Source: Lachnospiraceae bacterium | GTDB taxonomy: Bacteria > Bacillota > Clostridia > Lachnospirales > Lachnospiraceae | Reading direction: 5' to 3' | DNA: 64,000 nt | Assembly (NCBI GenBank): GCA_910574885.1 | Contig: CAJTDD010000003.1 | Coordinates: forward strand, 62,001-126,000 | Shown: positions 34,091-41,640 of the stretch, in pieces | How positions within the stretch are numbered: the stretch's first letter is position 1 | Layout of the letters: the number at the start of each line of letters is the position of its first letter | Notes under the pieces: model-generated | Seen by the model: only the letters and a program-made list of their open reading frames with translations | Told to the model about the DNA's origin: nothing | Database searches by the model: none | Position numbers and translations under genes: made by a program

Positions 34091-35896
34091 ATGGGAAAAA
34101 TATATACGGGAAAGTATACCCAAGGGCACACCGTAATGCATGCCCTGCGGGCGGGTGGACTTCGTCCAAAAAGGTATAGATGTCTGGAAATATTTTTGAA
34201 ATCGTTGGAAGGGAAAGGGGGAAGCCTACGGATTTATAAGGATGGAGAAGACATGCGGGAGTATCCGGCAGGAGACGTACGTTATACGTTACATAGGATT
34301 CCGTTAGAAAATGATTCGGAGTATAAGCTGGAGCTTTTGGACTGCGAGGTTAGCATTGCGTATCTGTCTGAATCTGAGGATATGATGGATACCGGAGTGC
34401 GTTTCCTTGAATATGTAACAGATGAAATGCGCCAAAACAAGGCAGGATGCGGGGAGGGAGGCTTAGAGTGTACTTCTTTGCCTGAGGGAACAGGTAATTG
34501 GACGGAAATCCAGGATTTGGGCGCGTGGTATGATACGCCGAACCGGGAGCAGTATCATTTTAATGCATATAAGAATTGGATCAATGATCCCAACGGACTG
34601 TGTTATTATAAAGGGTATTATCATTTATATTATCAGGCGAATCCCCATAGCCAGGAGTGGGATGTCATGTACTGGGGACATGCGGCGAGCAAGGATTTGC
34701 TGCATTGGGTTCATTTGCCTTATACTTTACAGCCTCAGGAAGAGATTCTGGCGCAGAAGGAGTTAAGGGGCGGCGCTTTTTCCGGAAGCGCAGTGGCTCT
34801 TGAGGATGAAATTGTATTTTATCTGACACGGCATATCGGGACTGCTGAGGAGACAAAGGAGAATACACGGCAGTACCAGACTATGGTAAGGTCAAAAGAC
34901 GGCATTCATTTTGGGGAAGAGGTTAAGGTTGTGGAGCGGCTGGACGATACGTTTTCTTTCAATAATTTCCGCGACCCCAAGGCGTATTGGCTTGACGGGA
35001 GGTGGCAGATGGTTATCGGTACGAAGGTAAACGGGATTCCATCGTTGGTGCGGTACAGTTCAGCGGATATGGAAAAATGGGACTATGCGGGCGTGCTGGT
35101 TGAGGAGCGGACGGAGGGCGTCTATACTTTTGAATGCCCGGATTTCTTCGCATTAGACGGACGGTTTGTGGCGGCAGGGTCGTGGATGATGTACCGGGAT
35201 GCACAGCAGAGATATCAACCCACGTACTGGTATATTGGAGATTATCAGGATGGCAGCTTTATTCCTGAGAGCAAGGGGACATATGATTTTGGAAGTAATT
35301 TTTATGCCGTGCAGTCATTTGAGCATGATGGAAGGCGGATTGCGATTGGATGGACGGCGGACTTTTATCAGGAACATGTGCCTGAGGCAAATGGCTCCTG
35401 CGGCGCAATGACGATTCCAAGGGAGCTTTCTGTGCGGAATGGGCGGCTGTACCAGAAGCCGGCAGAGGAGATTTATCGGTTGCGCGGGGAAAAGATCTGT
35501 GACGCGGCGGCACAGAATCTGGCGTTTGAGAAGGTGGAAGGGAATTGTTACTATGCGAGAATTGATTTGACAGAGGATACGGACTTCCGGCTCTTGTTAG
35601 GGAGGTCGGAAGCAGGAGAGATTCGGCTTGAGCGGGAAGGCGTTCAGGTGAGGATACGGACGAAAGGAGTCCGGTCTGAGAACGTACAGTTTGTGACGGA
35701 AGTGGAGCAACTGCAAAAAGCGGAGATTTTTGTGGATAGGAGGCTTATAGAAGTCTATTTAAACGACGGGGAAGCTGTGGGGACGAAGCTGTTTTATCAG
35801 GATAACCGTGACGGAGTCTTTCAGGCGGAATTTGGAGAAGCTGCGAAGGTGGGACGAGTCTGTCTTTGGAAGATGGATGGTATCTGGCGGAAATAA
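34091..35896 (+). CDS. GH32 fructan/sucrose hydrolase
   Basis: Glycoside hydrolase family 32 (invertase, sucrose-6-phosphate hydrolase or levanase type), 601 residues from the ATG at 34091 with GGAAGGGAG upstream. Catalytic motifs are intact: nucleophile Asp in WINDPNG, transition-state stabiliser in FRDPKAYW, acid/base Glu in ECPDFF. A beta-sandwich C-terminal domain follows. About 140 N-terminal residues before the catalytic five-blade propeller are extra and may be a carbohydrate-binding or accessory beta domain. No signal peptide is seen, so the substrate is probably imported. No transporter is adjacent. Confidence 0.9.
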   Translation: MGKIYTGKYTQGHTVMHALRAGGLRPKRYRCLEIFLKSLEGKGGSLRIYKDGEDMREYPAGDVRYTLHRIPLENDSEYKLELLDCEVSIAYLSESEDMMDTGVRFLEYVTDEMRQNKAGCGEGGLECTSLPEGTGNWTEIQDLGAWYDTPNREQYHFNAYKNWINDPNGLCYYKGYYHLYYQANPHSQEWDVMYWGHAASKDLLHWVHLPYTLQPQEEILAQKELRGGAFSGSAVALEDEIVFYLTRHIGTAEETKENTRQYQTMVRSKDGIHFGEEVKVVERLDDTFSFNNFRDPKAYWLDGRWQMVIGTKVNGIPSLVRYSSADMEKWDYAGVLVEERTEGVYTFECPDFFALDGRFVAAGSWMMYRDAQQRYQPTYWYIGDYQDGSFIPESKGTYDFGSNFYAVQSFEHDGRRIAIGWTADFYQEHVPEANGSCGAMTIPRELSVRNGRLYQKPAEEIYRLRGEKICDAAAQNLAFEKVEGNCYYARIDLTEDTDFRLLLGRSEAGEIRLEREGVQVRIRTKGVRSENVQFVTEVEQLQKAEIFVDRRLIEVYLNDGEAVGTKLFYQDNRDGVFQAEFGEAAKVGRVCLWKMDGIWRK

Positions 35897-35920
35897 AGAA
35901 TGTGCCAAAGCACATTCTTG
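35897..35920 (+). terminator. hairpin after the GH32 gene
   Basis: AGAATGTGC-CAAA-GCACATTCT, a perfect 9-bp stem starting directly after the stop codon. The T-run is only two bases, so strength is uncertain. Confidence 0.6.
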
Positions 35921-35960
35921 CGCCGTCTCAGCGGCATATTTCCTCTGCACGGGTCTGCGC

Positions 35961-35989
35961 AAAAAAAAATGGGGGACGTCAAGTCCCCC
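35961..35989 (-). terminator. terminator of the DUF6512 gene
   Basis: On the minus strand GGGGGAC-TTGAC-GTCCCCC is followed by a run of nine T after one A. Confidence 0.93.
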
Positions 35990-35990
35990 G

Positions 35991-36566
35991 TTAAGGCATC
36001 GAGAAGAAGAGCGGGATGTCGGGCGGGAAGCATGTGAATACAAAGTAGGACAGAGATACGGCAACCCACAACGAAAATGTTGTTGTCTGTGATTTTTTCC
36101 GCAGGCTTTTCCGATAGAAAAATGCGTCCATATAAAATCCAAAAAGGATGCTGATAATAAAGATTAAGATATCCATTACAAGGAAATTATTTCCTGTAAT
36201 TCCGGTATAGGTGTAGAACAGTGTAACGGTTGCCGCCATTGCGCATAGGGAAGCAAGAAAACGGTAGTAAAAGAACCGGACGGCTTCCGGGCGGTATCTT
36301 AGGTATTCTGCGATAGATACAAAAAGGATTGGGAAGAATATAAGTTTCAAATGCTCCCAGACGGACTCATTAACCGGGCAGAAAAGTGCGGCAAAAGGTG
36401 AGCCATTGGACAGTTGGTACAGAAAATGGTTCAGGAATCCAAGTAAGATTGCGGCAACGGCATAGGGCCTGTCCGGGCGGGCAATATATTTTTTAATATT
36501 CAGGCTTTTTCTGAGAATACCGAAAGCCGTTTTTTTTAGGGATAATCTTATTTTTGCATTTTTCAT
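35991..36566 (-). CDS. DUF6512-family membrane protein
   Basis: A 191-residue protein with about five hydrophobic helices after a basic N-terminal stretch of roughly 30 residues. The PVNESVWEHLKLIFFP segment after the first helix is the feature I associate with DUF6512. The molecular role is unknown. SD AAGAGGTG lies 9 nt before the ATG. A small ORF ends 22 nt upstream on the same strand. Confidence 0.75.
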   Translation of the reverse strand: MKNAKIRLSLKKTAFGILRKSLNIKKYIARPDRPYAVAAILLGFLNHFLYQLSNGSPFAALFCPVNESVWEHLKLIFFPILFVSIAEYLRYRPEAVRFFYYRFLASLCAMAATVTLFYTYTGITGNNFLVMDILIFIISILFGFYMDAFFYRKSLRKKSQTTTFSLWVAVSLSYFVFTCFPPDIPLFFSMP

Positions 36567-36588
36567 AGATAGACACCTCTTCTTTTCA

Positions 36589-36807
36589 TTATATGCCGGT
36601 TATGAGGGAATTATGAGTGAGAAAGTTTGCCCATTTAAAGTCATCTTCGGCGAGGGGCAGTCCCTTTGGCCATGTAACTGGATTAACTCCACACCAATCA
36701 GCGGTGTGATTGGCGTGGGTGTGGAAGGCAACATGCAGAGTGTGTATGCGAAATTTGTCGAACGGTTTTTCTTGTGACCAAAGAAAAGCTGTGGTAGAAT
36801 GAAACAC
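36589..36807 (-). CDS. doubtful small ORF upstream of the DUF6512 gene
   Basis: A 72-residue frame whose C-terminal part (GVNPVTWPKGLPLAEDDFK) looks protein-like, but there is no good SD. A 54-codon frame exists on the opposite strand (36613-36777), and the ORF start overlaps the plus-strand promoter at 36772-36800. It may be a fossil gene or chance ORF. Otherwise 36567-36770 holds no supported gene. Confidence 0.25.
   Translation of the reverse strand: MFHSTTAFLWSQEKPFDKFRIHTLHVAFHTHANHTADWCGVNPVTWPKGLPLAEDDFKWANFLTHNSLITGI
36772..36800 (+). promoter_or_regulatory. promoter of the DUF2325 gene
   Basis: TTGTGA-N17-TAGAAT, giving a leader of about 190 nt before the ATG at 36997. The leader contains a short ORF (36929-36985) and a small GGCG-GTT-CGCC hairpin near 36864-36876. 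Confidence 0.65.
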
Positions 36808-36928
36808 ATCAAATGAAATGTGTATATGAGATTCATGTATTCTAAGATTTTCATTTTTTATCTTTGGCGGTTCGCCAGATTATTTCAAAGTCAGGTAAGT
36901 TTGTTGCGTATGCAAGGGAGGGATGCCT

Positions 36929-36985
36929 ATGATTGCAGTAGATTCACAGGTTCAGGAAAGAAGGTTCGGAAAGGAAGGGTTTTAG
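36929..36985 (+). CDS. candidate 18-codon leader peptide
   Basis: ATG at 36929 (or at 36923, two codons longer) lies just behind AAGGGAGGG and encodes MIAVDSQVQERRFGKEGF. Its stop TAG (36983-36985) forms the beginning of the AGGAGG SD of the DUF2325 gene. A ribosome terminating here would uncover or load the next site, an arrangement typical of translational coupling. Coding status is unproven. Confidence 0.45.
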   Translation: MIAVDSQVQERRFGKEGF

Positions 36986-36996
36986 GAGGATTAAAA

Positions 36997-38784
36997 ATGG
37001 ATAGAGATATGATACTATTTAACGGGCTGCGCTGTAAGGTGAATACGAAGGCTGCGTTTGTGGACATGTGCATGCAGACACCTGCACTGGCATCGAAAAT
37101 GATGGAGAGCCCGGCAGTTATGGAAGAGTGTGGGAAGAAGCTCTATACACTGGAAGAAGAGGAGAAAAGCGGGGTTTTTGCGCTGAGAGTGGAGCTGAAC
37201 GAGGAGAAAAGGGAGCGGATTTATGAGGAGGTGTTCGGAGAAAAACTTACGGATGGAAGATTTGGGAAACTGTCGGATATTCACCAGAGGCTTCTGGAAC
37301 CAATAAGGATCATGCATAAGAAGGAGATGGGGATTGACGTGGTTCCCTTTATTGCTTATGCGGTTGTCAGGAACAGCCGTTGCCGGAGTATGCTGCTTGA
37401 GTCTGTGACGGGATGTGAGAAAGAATGCCTGGAGGCATTTCACGGCTCGGAATATCAGGCGGAAAGATTTCTGCGGAAGTTTCTGCTGGATGAGAGAAAG
37501 GCTGCAAAACTGGCGGTGGGTCTGTTGCTTCTCCTTAGGGAGGAAGAGTCGGAGGAGAAGTACCGGATGGTTATGGGTATCATTTACGCCGGGTATAAGC
37601 CGTTGAAGAATGTGGTTAAGAAACTTGACTATCTGGAAGGGAAACAGTTCGAGGAGCTTATGGAAAAAGATACGATGGTGGAGCTGATTTTATCCCAGAT
37701 GGTGATAGAGATGGTGATTGCTGAGGATTTAGGGATACCGAGGCTTGAGGATTATCAGTTCTGCCAGGTGGTTTGCATGTTGAAGGTCTACGAGGACAGG
37801 CGGCTGTGCCCTAAAGAGAAGGATGTTGACATGGCTGAGGGGAAACGGATTTTCCGAAAGTTTTTGCGGGAGCACTGGGAGCCAGGGGCATACTATGTGA
37901 GCGATTTTTTGGAAAAGAAAAACCAGGAAATGTGCGGCAGATGGGAAAGGCTGGAAGACTTACTGAACATTTTCGGCATGGAGACGCGGGCGTTGTATGG
38001 GATATCGCTGGAAAAATGGGAGGCAGAGATGCTATGTACCATTTTTGAAGAGAAGGATTGGGAACGGTACAAGCAGATACTCTTGCTTGCCACGCTGTGT
38101 AAATATATCCAGCAGATTGAGGCGATGTATGAGAATGAGATTCCAGAGGAGATTCAGTATCGGAAGTCTTGTGAGGAAAGTGCAGTCAAGAATCTGGAAT
38201 ACGAGAGGAAACGTATGGAGGAGAGAATCTGTACTCTGGAGCGGCAGAAGAAGGAGCGGGAAATGGAGCTTGCCGAGGCAAAGTGTGAGATGGAGCGCAT
38301 GAAGCGGGAAAGCAGGAAGAATGAAGAGCGGCGTGAAGAGGAGAAGGAGGAGCTTGCCAGACTGCGGGAGGCTATCTCACGGAGAAAGGGGGAATCCCAA
38401 GAGGTTTCCTGTGCCGCCTGTAACTGGGGGGAATCCGGAGGGGCAGGAGTAAGCAAGGTGGGCGCGGAAGGCATCAGGAATTTTGAGGGGATGTTCGATG
38501 CCGGAAGACTGGAGCGGAGTATTGTAATCGGAGGCCACCGGAATTGGCAGAAGAAGCTTCGCAGACGCCTGCCGGGCAGCCAATTTCTGGCATCGGATTA
38601 TATGAATTTTGATCCGGCTGTGCTCCATAATAAAAAATATATCATTGTAAATACAGATATCTTGAAGCATGGGTTGTACTATAAGATCATGAATGAAAGG
38701 AAGAAGGGGCAGAAGATCTTGTATGTCCATGGAAATAATATAGATCGGACGCTGCGTGAGATTGCAGAGCAGATAGCAGAATGA
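36997..38784 (+). CDS. DUF2325 protein with long helical N-terminus
   Basis: A 595-residue protein from the ATG at 36997 (TTAGGAGG upstream). Residues 1-380 are mostly helical with no recognised fold. About 400-475 is a charged coiled coil (EERICTLERQKKEREMEL). The last ~90 residues match DUF2325, a Rossmann/CheY-like fold of unknown function, starting at SIVIGGHRNWQKKLRRRLPG and containing YIIVNTDILKHGLYYKI. The frame extends 59 codons upstream but crosses the leader. Function unknown. It is single-gene, with a palindrome downstream. Confidence 0.75.
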   Translation: MDRDMILFNGLRCKVNTKAAFVDMCMQTPALASKMMESPAVMEECGKKLYTLEEEEKSGVFALRVELNEEKRERIYEEVFGEKLTDGRFGKLSDIHQRLLEPIRIMHKKEMGIDVVPFIAYAVVRNSRCRSMLLESVTGCEKECLEAFHGSEYQAERFLRKFLLDERKAAKLAVGLLLLLREEESEEKYRMVMGIIYAGYKPLKNVVKKLDYLEGKQFEELMEKDTMVELILSQMVIEMVIAEDLGIPRLEDYQFCQVVCMLKVYEDRRLCPKEKDVDMAEGKRIFRKFLREHWEPGAYYVSDFLEKKNQEMCGRWERLEDLLNIFGMETRALYGISLEKWEAEMLCTIFEEKDWERYKQILLLATLCKYIQQIEAMYENEIPEEIQYRKSCEESAVKNLEYERKRMEERICTLERQKKEREMELAEAKCEMERMKRESRKNEERREEEKEELARLREAISRRKGESQEVSCAACNWGESGGAGVSKVGAEGIRNFEGMFDAGRLERSIVIGGHRNWQKKLRRRLPGSQFLASDYMNFDPAVLHNKKYIIVNTDILKHGLYYKIMNERKKGQKILYVHGNNIDRTLREIAEQIAE

Positions 38785-38849
38785 AAACCGTATAGCAGGC
38801 GTGCTATCTTCCGGTAAGGCATAGTGTAACCGTGTGGAATATTGTCTTA

Positions 38850-38891
38850 GGATGTAAAACAGGAATGGGAACATTGTCCTGTTTTACATCC
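38850..38891. repeat. 14-bp perfect inverted repeat
   Basis: GGATGTAAAACAGG and CCTGTTTTACATCC are separated by 14 nt. Imperfect pairing extends outward to ATTG/CAAT (38841-38900). There is no T-run, so it is either a weak terminator of the DUF2325 gene or a small palindromic element. Confidence 0.75.
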
Positions 38892-38915
38892 GAGGGCAAT
38901 TATCTTGATAAAATC

Positions 38916-39080
38916 CTAGTACATCGAAAATTAAATAACTGCTATATTCCCGCAGGATATGCTTTTGAGAGTGCAGGGCAAAAAACGTAGGCGTAGCGGG
39001 CTACGCTGAGGCTTTTTGCTCTGTGCTATCGGAAGCATAGACAAGTGAAGATGGCAGTTATTAATTATTTGATGTACTAG
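38916..39080. repeat. 165-bp palindromic element (MITE/REP-like)
   Basis: The ends CTAGTACATC and GATGTACTAG are perfect 10-bp inverted repeats, extended imperfectly to 27 bp (AATAACTGC/GCAGTTATT). Inside, TATGCTT/AAGCATA and GGCAAAAA/TTTTTGCT pair in nested order, ending in GCGTAG-CGGG-CTACGC at the tip. The whole segment can fold as one long hairpin. No coding capacity. Confidence 0.8.
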
Positions 39081-39198
39081 TATTGCATAATTAACGGTGA
39101 ATTCTGTACTAGAGTATTGGGAAATTTTTGGCTTAGAATAAGAAAAAGGTCGTTTAATAAGAAAAATTAAAAAATATGAAAAAAATTGAAAAAACCTC

Positions 39199-39227
39199 TT
39201 GCATTTCCGTAAAATCTGTTATATAAT
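39199..39227 (+). promoter_or_regulatory. promoter of tRNA-Lys
   Basis: TTGCAT-N17-TATAAT, with the tRNA starting 43 nt after the -10 box. Confidence 0.8.
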
Positions 39228-39270
39228 AGCATTCGTGTTAAGGAAATAATAAAAGAAAATTAAGAATTAA

Positions 39271-39343
39271 GCGCGATTAGCTCAGTTGGTAGAGCACCTG
39301 ACTCTTAATCAGGGTGTCCAGGGTTCGAGCCCCTGATCGCGCA
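39271..39343 (+). tRNA. tRNA-Lys (anticodon CTT)
   Basis: Complete cloverleaf of 73 nt: acceptor GCGCGAT/ATCGCGC with discriminator A, D-arm TAGCTCAGTTGGTAGAGCA, anticodon stem CCTGA/TCAGG with loop CTCTTAA (anticodon CTT), and T-arm CAGGGTTCGAGCCCCTG. The CCA end is not encoded. The last three bases begin a 58-bp sequence that is repeated 867 bp downstream. Confidence 0.97.
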
Positions 39344-39398
39344 CTTGAAAATCACTGTTTTTGGAGGCTTTTGAGAACTCCGGGGGCGGTGGTTTTTT
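39341..39398 (+). repeat. 58-bp direct repeat, left copy (tRNA 3' end plus terminator)
   Basis: Begins with the last three bases (GCA) of tRNA-Lys and runs through a terminator-like sequence (GGAG/CTCC hairpin, outer CAC/GTG, then T-run). It is identical to 40208-40265. Confidence 0.93.
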
Positions 39399-39505
39399 TG
39401 TGTGGAAATAGCGAAAAGTTCTTTTGGGTTGTCAGAAAAGGAAATTAACGATATAATAGGGTAAGATATCTTACCTTTTTAACCGGAAAAGTTGTGAAAG
39501 GATAA

Positions 39506-40204
39506 AGAGAATATGGTTATGATGACGGTTCCATGGCAATCAGAATTGCGGAGTATGCATTTATTGTTGCCAGGCAATTTGCAGCATGGGATATTGGCCA
39601 GGCAACCATTCCAATGCCGAGATTTTCGGTTATTTATATCAAAAGAACAGAAAAAACACCGAAAACAACAAGGATTACATTTACATTTCCAGATGGACAG
39701 GAAGTGAATTATGTGTCTGAAAATGTAATTCTGGAGGAATTTACAAAGGAACGTATTGTTGAAAAGAGATTGTTTCCCTATATTCCTTTTTATATTGCCA
39801 GGTATGAAAAAGATATTACTTCGGAAAATAATATAGAGAATGTTGCAGGAGATTTAGAATATCTTAGAAATGAAATGGTTCGGCTGCATAAAAAAGGGGA
39901 ATTAGCAGATGATGAGATGATAGATCTCATGGGATTTGTAAATACCATTATTACCCATATTACAAATGGAAATAAAAGTGAAGAAAGGCTGGTGAATATT
40001 ATGGGCGGGACAGTCATTGAGACAGCATCTGAAAAGTTGGTTCGTAAAGGAAGGGAGGCTGGAAAAGCGGAAGAAATTATTGAAATGGGGCAGGAGTTTG
40101 GTTTGGACGACGCGGCTATTTTAAAAAGGCTGCAGGAAAAAATTGGATTGTCCTTAGAAACAGCGGCAGCCTACTTGGAGCAATATGGAAAGCAATTTGT
40201 GTAG
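39506..40204 (+). pseudogene. truncated Rpn / PD-(D/E)XK-type nuclease gene remnant
   Basis: The frame is open from 39506 (after an in-frame TAA) to 40204. The first usable ATG is 39533, but protein-like sequence (EYGYDDGS) already precedes it, with no SD, so the 5' part of a larger gene seems to be missing. The remaining ~223 residues (YIKRTEKTPKTTRITFTFPDG, PFYIARYEKDI, C-terminal KAEEIIEMGQEFGLDDAAILKRLQ) resemble the C-terminal portion of Rpn-like nuclease/transposase-family proteins common in Lachnospiraceae. Composition is more AT-rich than the neighbours. It lies entirely between the two 58-bp repeats. Confidence 0.55.
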
Positions 40205-40207
40205 GCG

Positions 40208-40265
40208 GCACTTGAAAATCACTGTTTTTGGAGGCTTTTGAGAACTCCGGGGGCGGTGGTTTTTT
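40208..40265 (+). repeat. 58-bp direct repeat, right copy
   Basis: Identical to 39341-39398, but here not preceded by a tRNA body. The two copies enclose 809 bp of insert. It would also serve as a terminator for the remnant. Confidence 0.93.
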
Positions 40266-40303
40266 ATGTCTTAGGAAAAATATAAAAAAGGAGACAGAAG
40301 ATT

Positions 40304-41545
40304 ATGGAAGCTTTATTTTATGCGGAGAACAGAAGAGTATTTGCGGAACACATGGAGACGGGGGAGCTGGCAGTTTTCCTGAGCGGTGAAACCTTACGGA
40401 AATCAGCGGACGATGATTATCCGTTCTATGCAAACCGGAATTTTGTCTATTTAACAGGAATCGAGCAGAGAGATAGCATATTGATGCTTTACAAGGATGG
40501 GGACAGTTTTACAGAGAAGTTGTTCATCCTTGCGCCGGATGCATTTGCGGAGCGGTGGAATGGGGCTCGGATTAAGCCGGATGATGCGGCGGGAAGATCT
40601 GGGATGAAGGATATTGCGTATGTTGACGAGTGGCAGGCGTATCTTGCGGAAATGATACGAAAGAACCATATCCAAACGATTTACCTTGATCTTGACCACA
40701 AAGAAGATCGCAGGAATTGGAACGGAGCGGACTGGATGGGGCAGTACATAAGGACAGGATATCCGCAGATGAAGGTGAAAAATTCGCTGCCGATTTTAAA
40801 GGAAATGCGCCTGATTAAAAAAGCATGTGAGATAAAGGCGTTAGAACAAGCGGAGCGGATTACAAAGGCGGGCATCGTGGCAATGATGGAACACTCAAGG
40901 CCGGGAATGTATGAATACCAGTATAAGGCAGAGTATGATTATGCGCTGGCTCAGTATGGAGTATTGGAACCGGGATTCTCATCGATTATCAGCGCCGGGA
41001 AGAATAATTTCTGTATCCACTATGACAGCTACCGGGGGCAGGCACAGGACGGGGATATTGTGTTGAATGATGTGGGCGTCCGGTGGGACTATCTGGTGAC
41101 GGATGTTTCAAGGGCTTGGCCTTGTAACGGGAAGTATACGGAACGGCAGAAATTGTTGTATGAGTGTGCGTATCGGACTTCGCAGCATATGTTTGGAATC
41201 TTGAAGCCGGGAATTCCTATGATGGATGTGGATAAGATGATAAAGGAATATAATTTCGGGCAGCTTAGGGAAGCCGGGGTATGTAAGTCATTTGATGAGA
41301 TTGGGACTTATATGTGGCATGGCGGCGCACACCATATCGGTTTCGATGTGCATGATATGGTAGCGGCGCGGGATGCTATGACTGCGCCAGGCATGGTGTT
41401 CTGTGTGGATATCGGGATTTACCACGAAGAGTGGGGAATTGGGTTCCGGTTGGAGGATAATTGCCTGATTACGGAAAATGGATGCCGGAATCTGTCGGCG
41501 GATATTCCAAGGACGGTGGAAGAGATTGAGGGGATTATGAAATAG
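40304..41545 (+). CDS. M24-family aminopeptidase P-like protein
   Basis: A 413-residue pita-bread metallopeptidase or Xaa-Pro aminopeptidase-like enzyme with an N-terminal creatinase-type domain. Metal-ligand regions: two Asp in VLNDVGVRWDYLVTDVSR, His in WHGGAHHIGFDVHD, and Glu in RLEDN. The motif normally written EPGIY reads VDIGIY here, so an Asp stands where the family usually has a Glu ligand; activity might be altered. An SD (AAGGAGA) precedes the ATG. It is monocistronic, with a terminator downstream. Confidence 0.88.
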   Translation: MEALFYAENRRVFAEHMETGELAVFLSGETLRKSADDDYPFYANRNFVYLTGIEQRDSILMLYKDGDSFTEKLFILAPDAFAERWNGARIKPDDAAGRSGMKDIAYVDEWQAYLAEMIRKNHIQTIYLDLDHKEDRRNWNGADWMGQYIRTGYPQMKVKNSLPILKEMRLIKKACEIKALEQAERITKAGIVAMMEHSRPGMYEYQYKAEYDYALAQYGVLEPGFSSIISAGKNNFCIHYDSYRGQAQDGDIVLNDVGVRWDYLVTDVSRAWPCNGKYTERQKLLYECAYRTSQHMFGILKPGIPMMDVDKMIKEYNFGQLREAGVCKSFDEIGTYMWHGGAHHIGFDVHDMVAARDAMTAPGMVFCVDIGIYHEEWGIGFRLEDNCLITENGCRNLSADIPRTVEEIEGIMK

Positions 41546-41562
41546 AAAAGGGATAAAGAAGA

Positions 41563-41622
41563 GACTGTCAGCAATTTAGGGAAGCCGTGTATGGCAAGCC
41601 GTCAATCGCTGGCAGTCTTTTT
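41563..41622 (+). terminator. terminator of the M24 peptidase gene
   Basis: GACTGTCAGC pairs with GCTGGCAGTC (9 of 10) around a 35-nt loop that contains a GGCTTGCC-like inner hairpin, followed by TTTTT. Confidence 0.75.
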
Positions 41623-41640
41623 GCACCAAATCCTCAGCGT

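Larger units (their letters stand above)
38785..39270. other. gene-free stretch upstream of tRNA-Lys
   Basis: A 486-bp interval holding two palindromic elements (38850-38891 and 38916-39080), an AT-rich spacer and the tRNA promoter. TGTACTAG occurs twice (39073 and 39105), each followed by a TATTG-type sequence. No coding potential is seen. Confidence 0.7.

Noticed and set aside
38916-39080. CRISPR-like reading of the repeats near the tRNA
   Set aside because: Only palindromic and direct repeats with no regular repeat-spacer pattern; no cas genes in the window.
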